A stretch of 12,347 bases of DNA from CAZRDB01 sp964598695 (GTDB lineage Bacteria; Armatimonadota; Zipacnadia; UBA1398). The DNA is taken from the NCBI GenBank assembly GCA_964598695.1, contig CAZRDB010000152.1:1-12347 (forward strand), written 5' to 3'. The position numbers and the translations under genes are program-made. Of this stretch, positions 6,943 through 12,347 are shown piece by piece. Every line of letters starts with the position of its first letter. Within the stretch, counting starts at the first letter, position 1. The notes under the pieces were generated by a model, which saw only the letters and a program-made list of their open reading frames with translations, was not told the origin of the DNA and searched no databases.

Positions 6943-9354
6943 ATGGGTCTGGCCACAGAGATGTACCTCACCGCGATGGGGCTCTTCGGCGCCCCGGAAG
7001 CAGGCGAGGCGATTAGCGAGAAGACGCTCAAACTGGATCTCAGTGGCGGCGCGATGTGGTGGGTCGTCGTGACCTTCCTCTCGGCCGTCGGCGCGATCCT
7101 GTTTGGCTACCACCTCTACAAGGAACTGCGTGCGGCCGACACCGGCACGCCGGCCATGCAGCGGGTCAACAAGGCCATCGAGGTCGGCGCCAAGGCCTAC
7201 CTCATGCAGCAGATGCGGCTCCTGATCTTCTTCGTGGCGGCGATCGCCGTCGTCCTCACGATCCTCTACATCCCGGTGTACAAAGGGCAGCTCCTGCTGG
7301 CCCTGGGGATCGGCCTTGCGTTCATCCTGGGGTGCGCGGCCTCGTTCGGGGCCGGCTACTTCGGCATGACGCTCGCCGTCTACGCCAACCTGCGCGTCGC
7401 GGCCGCCGCCCTCAAGAGCTTCAAGCGCGCTCTCGAGCTGGCGTTCCGGGCCGGCGCGATCTCCGGCGTTCTGACGGTCGGACTCGGCCTCTTCGGCGCG
7501 TGCCTCGTGTTCTTCGTGTTCCAGGAGAACGCGATCAACATCCTCGTCGGTTTCGGCTTCGGCGGCAGCCTCCTCGCGCTCTTCATGCGTGTCGGCGGCG
7601 GCATCTTCACCAAGGCCGCCGATGTCGGCGCCGACCTCGTCGGCAAGGTCGAGGCCGGGATCCCCGAGGACGACCCCCGCAACGCGGCGACGATCGCCGA
7701 CAACGTGGGCGACAACGTCGGCGACTGCGCCGGTATGGCCGCCGACGTCTTCGAGTCCTACGAGGTCACCCTCGTGGCCGCCATCCTCCTCGGCGCCTTC
7801 GCCCAGCGCGCGGCCATGCAGGGCATCGGCGACCCCATCGCGATGCAGGTGGGCCCCGCGATGTGGACCTTCCCCCTCGTCGTCCGCGCCGTCGGCGTCG
7901 TCGCCTCGATCCTGGGCGTGCTGGCCGTCAAGGGCGACGACTCCGACCCGAACATGGATCCGATGGTTCCGATCAACCGCGGCTTCATGATCTCCTGTGT
8001 CGTGGCCGGCGCCGGCGCGCTCATCATGAACATCTTCATGATCAAGGGCGCCGACGGGAAGCCGAACATGCGCTTCGGCGTCGCGGTCTGCCTTGGGATC
8101 GTGCTGGCCTGGGTGATCGGCGCGCTCACCAAGCACTTCACCCACACCGATGAGAAGCCCGTCGCCGAGATCGCCAAGTCGGCCCGGACCGGCCCCGCAA
8201 CCCTGATCCTCACCGGTCTCGGCATCGGTCTCGAGAGTTCCGTCTGGAGCATCCTCGCGATCGGCGGCGCGATCTTCGCGAGCTTCGTCCTCTTCCAGGG
8301 CGACATCAACATGGGCTCCTACGGCGTGGCTCTCATGGGCCTCGGCCTCCTGACCACGACGGGCTACATCCTCGCGATGGACACCTACGGTCCGATCGCC
8401 GACAACGCCAACGGCGTCTTCGAGATGGCGGAGGACGTCGACGTTGAGTCCGACCCCGAGGCCAGCCGGATCGTCGCCCGCCTCGACCAGGTCGGCAACG
8501 TCACCAAGGCGCTCACCAAGGGCTTCGCGATCGCCACGGCCGTCATCGCGGCGGTCTCGCTGTTCAAGTCGTACGTCGACGAGGTGCACCTCGGCGAACT
8601 CGGCATCCCGATCAACCACCCCCTCGTCTTCGTGGGCTTCCTGATCGGCGGCGCCGTGCCGTTCCTGTTCTCCTCGTTCGCGATCAACGCCGTCGCGCGG
8701 GCCTCCTTCCAGGTCGTCGAGGAAGTCCGGCGCCAGTTCCGTGAGATCCCGGGCATCATGGAGGGCGAGACTCTGCCCGACTACGCCCGCTGCGTCGAGA
8801 TCGTCACCGAGACCGCGCAGAAGGAACTCCTCGGCCCCGGTATCCTCGCGATCGGCGCCCCCATCTTCACCGCCTTCTTCCTCGGCAGCGCCCTGTGGGG
8901 CGACGGCCTCGTGAAGCTCGAGGTCACCGCGCCCGCGAGCGGCGAGGCGATCACGTTGGAGGGCCCCGTCGGCGCGGCCGCGCTCGGCGCCTACCTTGCC
9001 GGCGCGATCCTCGTCGGTCAGCTCATGGCCGTCTTCATGTCGAATGCCGGCGGCGCGTGGGACAACGCGAAGAAGAAGATCGAGGACGGCCTCTACGGCG
9101 GCAAGGGCACCAACGAGCACAAGGCGGCCGTTGTCGGCGACACCGTCGGCGACCCGTTCAAGGACACCGCCGGCCCGGCCCTCAACCCGCTCATCAAGGT
9201 CATGAACCTCGTGGCCGTTCTGATCGGCCCGATGCTGGCGAGCGGCAAGCTCGATCAGGGCACGAGCCTCGCGATCGCCCTGGTCGTCGCGGCCCTCATG
9301 GGCGGCGCGATCTGGTGGTCGAAGAGCGGCGGCGCGGTCCGCGAGGCGGCCTAG
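6943..9354 (+). CDS. hppA: membrane-bound proton-pumping pyrophosphatase, K+-independent type
   Basis: This inner-membrane enzyme hydrolyses pyrophosphate and uses the energy to pump ions, recovering energy from biosynthetic PPi. Its 803 residues are slightly above the usual bacterial length, with many hydrophobic helices. Active-site blocks are intact: DVGADLVGKVE (227-237), EDDPRN (242-247), DNVGDNVGD (253-261), and near the C-terminus HKAAVVGDTVGDPFKDTAGP. The K+-dependence segment reads VGNVTKALTKG. Lys522 and Thr525 correspond to the Lys460/Thr463 pair of K+-independent H+-pumps; K+-dependent enzymes have Ala/Gly there. The first Thr of the usual GNTT is Val. I chose ATG 6943, with AGGAAGGGAG at 6922-6931. 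The in-frame GTG at 6904 lies in the loop of the upstream terminator and is unlikely. ATG 6961 is a possible alternative. A strong hairpin follows the stop codon. The ion pumped is inferred, not shown. Confidence 0.96.
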   Translation: MGLATEMYLTAMGLFGAPEAGEAISEKTLKLDLSGGAMWWVVVTFLSAVGAILFGYHLYKELRAADTGTPAMQRVNKAIEVGAKAYLMQQMRLLIFFVAAIAVVLTILYIPVYKGQLLLALGIGLAFILGCAASFGAGYFGMTLAVYANLRVAAAALKSFKRALELAFRAGAISGVLTVGLGLFGACLVFFVFQENAINILVGFGFGGSLLALFMRVGGGIFTKAADVGADLVGKVEAGIPEDDPRNAATIADNVGDNVGDCAGMAADVFESYEVTLVAAILLGAFAQRAAMQGIGDPIAMQVGPAMWTFPLVVRAVGVVASILGVLAVKGDDSDPNMDPMVPINRGFMISCVVAGAGALIMNIFMIKGADGKPNMRFGVAVCLGIVLAWVIGALTKHFTHTDEKPVAEIAKSARTGPATLILTGLGIGLESSVWSILAIGGAIFASFVLFQGDINMGSYGVALMGLGLLTTTGYILAMDTYGPIADNANGVFEMAEDVDVESDPEASRIVARLDQVGNVTKALTKGFAIATAVIAAVSLFKSYVDEVHLGELGIPINHPLVFVGFLIGGAVPFLFSSFAINAVARASFQVVEEVRRQFREIPGIMEGETLPDYARCVEIVTETAQKELLGPGILAIGAPIFTAFFLGSALWGDGLVKLEVTAPASGEAITLEGPVGAAALGAYLAGAILVGQLMAVFMSNAGGAWDNAKKKIEDGLYGGKGTNEHKAAVVGDTVGDPFKDTAGPALNPLIKVMNLVAVLIGPMLASGKLDQGTSLAIALVVAALMGGAIWWSKSGGAVREAA

Positions 9355-9384
9355 CCAGGCCCCTTCACGGAATCTCGGACACGA

Positions 9385-9424
9385 ATCGGGCTCCGTCCCC
9401 CATTTCGGGGGGGCGGGGCCCGAT
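9385..9424 (+). terminator. long G/C hairpin downstream of hppA
   Basis: Positions 9385-9401 pair with 9408-9424 over 17 bp, including two G-U pairs, around a six-base loop. The 3' arm contains seven G followed by C and four G. It begins 30 nt past the hppA stop. The tail CGGTTG is not a T tract, so termination would depend on the very stable stem or on Rho; it could also protect the 3' end of the mRNA. Confidence 0.6.
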
Positions 9425-9516
9425 CGGTTGTGGAAGGACACACTGAAGGAGTGCGACCGGCCGGAGGCGAAGGGTGATGCGTCCGACCTTCGGCGACGTG
9501 ACCGTGGAGGGAATAC

Positions 9517-10617
9517 GTGCCACACCGAGACGGAGACGCGGTAGGGGTGGTTCGACCCCGGGATCTGATCCGGATGGAAGCCTCCTCGCACGAGCGGCCC
9601 ACTCAGGTGCTCGTGGTCGACGATGAGCCGCAGATCGTCAGTCTGATCTGCGAGGGGCTCACAATCGTCGAGATGGTCGCAATGCCGGCGACGAGCGTCG
9701 CGGAGGCCGTGCGGCTGCTCGACCGCACCGTCTTCGACGTGGTCATCACCGACCTCCGCCTCCCCGGCGAGGACGGTCGGAGCGTGCTCGCCCACGCCCG
9801 CCGCAATCCGTCCGGCCCCGAGGTCATCGTCCTCACCGGCACTGGCGATGTCGGCACGGCCGTCGAGTGCATGCGGATGGGGGCCTTCGACTACATCCAG
9901 AAGCCCCTCGACATCCAGGCGGTCGTCCGGGTGACCAAGAGCGCCGCCGAGAAGCGGCGCTTCATGATGGAGAGCAACGACCTCCGCGAGGTCATCCTCC
10001 GCAGCAAGTACGCGCTGATGCGGGCGCTCCAGGCGCGGGACTCGTACACCTTCGTCCATTGCGTCAACGTCGCCAACCTCGCCAAGCGGTTCGGCGAGCA
10101 CCTCGGCGTCCCGCAGCAGATCCTCGACGCGATCGCCACCGCCGGTGAGCTGCACGACGTGGGCAAGATCGGCGTCGCCGACAGCATCCTCAACAAACCC
10201 GGCCCGCTCACCGAGTCGGAGTATGACGCGATGCGCTCGCATCCCGCGAAGGGACGCGAGATCGTCGACCCCATCGGCACCTTCCCCGATGAGGGCGCCC
10301 TGGTCCACAGCCACCACGAGCGCTGGGACGGCTCCGGGTACCCCGAGGGCCTGCAGGGCGAGGAGATTCCCCTGATCGCGCGGATCACCGCGGTCGTCGA
10401 TGTCTTCGACGCCGTCACCACCGATCGCCCGTACCGCCGAGCGCTCGGTCTCCACGACGCGGCCCGCGTCGTGCTGCGCGGCCGCGACAAGGACTTCGAG
10501 CCGCCGCTGGTCGATGAGTTCCTGCTGTTCATCGAGTCGGAGTTCCTCAACTCGGCCGATGAGTACGACCGGCGGATGGCAGAGCTGCGGACCGAGAACC
10601 TCCAGAACTCCCTCTAG
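9517..10617 (+). CDS. response regulator with HD-GYP output domain (RpfG-like)
   Basis: This is a predicted cytoplasmic two-component regulator whose output is a cyclic-di-GMP phosphodiesterase. The receiver spans about residues 30-145: VLVVDDEP with Asp35/Asp36, phospho-acceptor Asp79 in ITDLRLPGEDG, Thr107, and Lys129 in QKPLD. The HD-GYP domain follows. The metal ligands His181, His213/Asp214, His242, His266/His267 and Asp295 are all present, as are Lys217 and the GYP loop (274-276), so activity is expected. Tyr177 sits where the trinuclear PmGH enzyme has a Glu (from memory), suggesting a binuclear site. Its 366 residues are close to RpfG. GTG 9517 has GGAGGG at 9506-9511, 5 nt upstream; the first 28 residues are non-conserved and ATG 9574 is an alternative start. 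No partner histidine kinase lies in the window. I found no clear promoter in the 162-nt upstream gap. Confidence 0.95.
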   Translation: MPHRDGDAVGVVRPRDLIRMEASSHERPTQVLVVDDEPQIVSLICEGLTIVEMVAMPATSVAEAVRLLDRTVFDVVITDLRLPGEDGRSVLAHARRNPSGPEVIVLTGTGDVGTAVECMRMGAFDYIQKPLDIQAVVRVTKSAAEKRRFMMESNDLREVILRSKYALMRALQARDSYTFVHCVNVANLAKRFGEHLGVPQQILDAIATAGELHDVGKIGVADSILNKPGPLTESEYDAMRSHPAKGREIVDPIGTFPDEGALVHSHHERWDGSGYPEGLQGEEIPLIARITAVVDVFDAVTTDRPYRRALGLHDAARVVLRGRDKDFEPPLVDEFLLFIESEFLNSADEYDRRMAELRTENLQNSL

Positions 10618-10660
10618 CCCCCACCCAGCCGAGGCGAAGGGGCCGGCGGCCCGGAGCCTG

Positions 10661-10671
10661 TGTGGTATGAT
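10661..10671 (+). promoter_or_regulatory. extended -10 promoter of the RNase E/G gene
   Basis: TGTGGTATGAT matches the hsp20 element at 9 of 11 positions, with the hexamer TATGAT at 10666-10671. No good -35 is found 17 nt upstream, where a short GGGCC/GGCCC hairpin (10640-10652) lies instead; that hairpin may help end the HD-GYP transcript. Transcription would start near 10678, giving a leader of about 36 nt. Confidence 0.5.
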
Positions 10672-10713
10672 GGCGACCGGGATGGGCTGGCGGCCGTCGA
10701 CAGGTGGGCGTTC

Positions 10714-12347
10714 TTGGAGAGACGTATCCTCGTCAATGTGGAGCCCCGCGAGACGCGGCTCGCCGTCCTCGAGGACGGCAAGCTCGTCGAGCTGCGCACC
10801 GAGGCGGAACAGCAGGAAGTCGGCAGTATCTACAAGGGGCGCATCGAGCGCGTGCTCCCGGGGATGGACTCCTGCTTCGTCGACATCGGCCTCGATCGCA
10901 ACGCATTCATGCACGCCAAGGACTTCGCCGAGGCCGACGTGATCGCGTCGGAACGGGCCGAGGCCCAGGGTCGCTCGGGTACCCCCCAGCGTCGCGGCGC
11001 CCAGCGCGGACGGTGGCGCGAGCGGGATCTGCCCCCGATCACCGAGGTGGCCCAAGAGGGCCAATCGGTGCTCGTGCAGGTGGCCCGTGGCACGCTCGGC
11101 CGCAAGGGCGCACGTGCCACGACACGGATCTCGCTTCCCGGCCGCTACGTCGTGCTCCTGCCGGTCGGGGCCTCGCACGCCGGCGTCTCCCGGCGGATCG
11201 AGAGCGACGCCGAGCGCGGCCGCCTCAAGGAGCTGGCCAACCAGGTCAAGCCCCGCGGCTACGGGCTCATCGTCCGAACGGAGGGCGAGGGCTGCACGCT
11301 CGAGGACATGACGGCCGACGTCGAGCAGCTCAAGCGCGACTGGCGGCGGATCAAGGACGCCTTCCGACGCAAGCGACCGGGCTCGCTGCTACAGGAGGAG
11401 CTGTCGCTGGTCGAGCGGATGATCCGCGACCGCTACTCCGACGAGACCCGCGAGATCCTGATCGACTCCAAGGAGGAGCACGAGAAGGCCTCGCGGGCGT
11501 TGCGGGCGATCTCCACCGAGGCCGCCTCGCGCTGCACGCTCTACACCGGCCGGGTGCCGCTCTTCGAGGCCTACGGCATCGAGAACGAGATCGTCCGGCT
11601 CGTGAAGCGGCGCGTCGACCTCCCGAGCGGCGGCAACCTCACGATCGACGAGAACGAGGCGATGTGCACGATCGACGTGAACACGGGCCGGTTCACGGGG
11701 GGCAAGAACCTCGAGGACACCGTCGTCACCACCAACATCGAGGCCGCCCACGAGATCGCGCGCCAGCTTCGCGTCCGTGACATCGGCGGCATCATCATCC
11801 TGGACTTCATCGACATGCTCGAGAGCGCCAACCGCAAACAGGTGGTCCAGGTGCTCGAGGAGCAGCTCGCGAAGGACAAGGCCCGAACCCGGATCGTCCA
11901 CCTGAGCCCGCTGGGCCTGGTCGAGATGACCCGCAAGCGCACGGGCCTCAGCCTCAGCCAGGAGCTGCTCCGCACCTGTCCGCACTGCCGGGGGCAGGGG
12001 AGGGTGCTCTCGCCCGAGGGCCTGGCCGCGCGGGTCGAGCGGACCCTCCGCCGGCGCGCGATCGAGTCGAAGCCGGAGGCGTTCGCCGCCGTCGTCCCCC
12101 CCGAGGTCGCGTGGGAGATGCTGGGCGACGAGGGCGCCGATCTCGCGCGGTTCGAGGAGTTCCTCGGTTCCGAGCTGTACCTGCGCTGCGACCCGCTCCT
12201 CTCCCAGGACCAGTTCGAGATCCGGCAGGGCAAGTCGGCGGCCATCGCGGCCGAGTACCACCCCTTCCGGGTCGGCCAGATGTTCCACTGCCGGCCGCGC
12301 GTCATCACCCTCGGCGAGGATCGCGAGACGCTCGCGGCCGAGGTCGA
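10714..12347 (+). CDS. rng: ribonuclease E/G family endoribonuclease, 3' end beyond window
   Basis: This is a single-strand-specific endoribonuclease for mRNA decay and rRNA/tRNA processing. 544 codons are visible and the frame is still open at the right edge. The protein begins ERRILVNVEPRETRLAVLEDG, typical of Rne/Rng. The S1 domain starts near residue 36 (VGSIYKGRIERVLPGMDSCF), with an Arg-rich stretch at about residues 85-107. The RNase H-like and 5'-sensor region includes GVSRRIE. Catalytic Asp321 (TIDVNTGR) and Asp364 (ILDFIDM) are 43 residues apart, as in E. coli RNase E (303/346). The zinc-link CPHC has Cys422/Cys425. RNase G-like sequence continues after it, then VGQMF, perhaps the start of a small C-terminal domain. 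The TTG start at 10714 is chosen because the homologous N-terminus begins there and AGGTGGG lies at 10702-10708. Whether it is closer to RNase E or RNase G cannot be settled without the end. Confidence 0.95.
   Translation, partial: MERRILVNVEPRETRLAVLEDGKLVELRTEAEQQEVGSIYKGRIERVLPGMDSCFVDIGLDRNAFMHAKDFAEADVIASERAEAQGRSGTPQRRGAQRGRWRERDLPPITEVAQEGQSVLVQVARGTLGRKGARATTRISLPGRYVVLLPVGASHAGVSRRIESDAERGRLKELANQVKPRGYGLIVRTEGEGCTLEDMTADVEQLKRDWRRIKDAFRRKRPGSLLQEELSLVERMIRDRYSDETREILIDSKEEHEKASRALRAISTEAASRCTLYTGRVPLFEAYGIENEIVRLVKRRVDLPSGGNLTIDENEAMCTIDVNTGRFTGGKNLEDTVVTTNIEAAHEIARQLRVRDIGGIIILDFIDMLESANRKQVVQVLEEQLAKDKARTRIVHLSPLGLVEMTRKRTGLSLSQELLRTCPHCRGQGRVLSPEGLAARVERTLRRRAIESKPEAFAAVVPPEVAWEMLGDEGADLARFEEFLGSELYLRCDPLLSQDQFEIRQGKSAAIAAEYHPFRVGQMFHCRPRVITLGEDRETLAAEV

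Noticed and set aside
9425..9516. Possible short gene or promoter before the HD-GYP gene
   Set aside because: An ATG at 9478 opens a short Arg-rich frame overlapping the next gene, with no conserved look. No convincing -10/-35 pair was found.
6778..11178. 1466-codon minus-strand open frame opposite hppA and the HD-GYP gene
   Set aside because: The Asp/Glu/Arg/His-rich translation is the expected complement of Val/Ile/Ala/Gly codons in hppA. It runs across two hairpins and three genes, with no motif of its own.

Overview
The window is a gene-dense, high-GC stretch (about two thirds G+C by eye) of a bacterial chromosome. All eight genes lie on the + strand with short gaps, and GTG or TTG starts are common. 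The gene set (membrane-bound pyrophosphatase, Lon, UppP, a RpfG-like REC/HD-GYP regulator, an RNase E/G protein and a Tat-exported glycosidase) points to a free-living bacterium. I cannot assign a phylum from the sequence alone. The proteins look divergent from textbook proteobacterial versions, so an environmental or little-cultured lineage is plausible, but that is inference.

Layout. (1) Positions 3-2756 look like one tight operon: the end of a small or partial membrane protein, a membrane-anchored thioredoxin-like protein with no CxxC, and a Tat-signal GH30 glycosidase. Gaps are 18 and 12 nt. (2) Positions 2837-5846 are a proteostasis unit: an extended -10 promoter, an Hsp20 chaperone, Lon protease, and a 9-bp GC-rich hairpin that overlaps the lon stop codon. 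(3) Positions 5882-6920 are an uppP unit with its own sigma70-like promoter and a classic intrinsic terminator. A perfect 10-bp inverted repeat brackets the -10 box. (4) hppA follows at once, with its ribosome binding site just past that terminator, and ends in a long G/C hairpin. (5) A REC-HD-GYP response regulator comes next. (6) An RNase E/G gene with a TTG start and its own extended -10 box runs off the right edge.

Most of this is ordinary housekeeping content and I see no convincing new defence or mobile system. There is no CRISPR, tRNA, rRNA, IS element or phage gene. The items most worth a second look are regulatory: the dyad around the uppP -10, a shared TGTGsTATnnT box at three transcription-unit starts, and the terminator (possibly an attenuator) directly before the hppA ribosome binding site. 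Two enzyme details also stand out: the HppA residues predict a K+-independent, proton-pumping type, and UppP has substitutions within both of its signature motifs.
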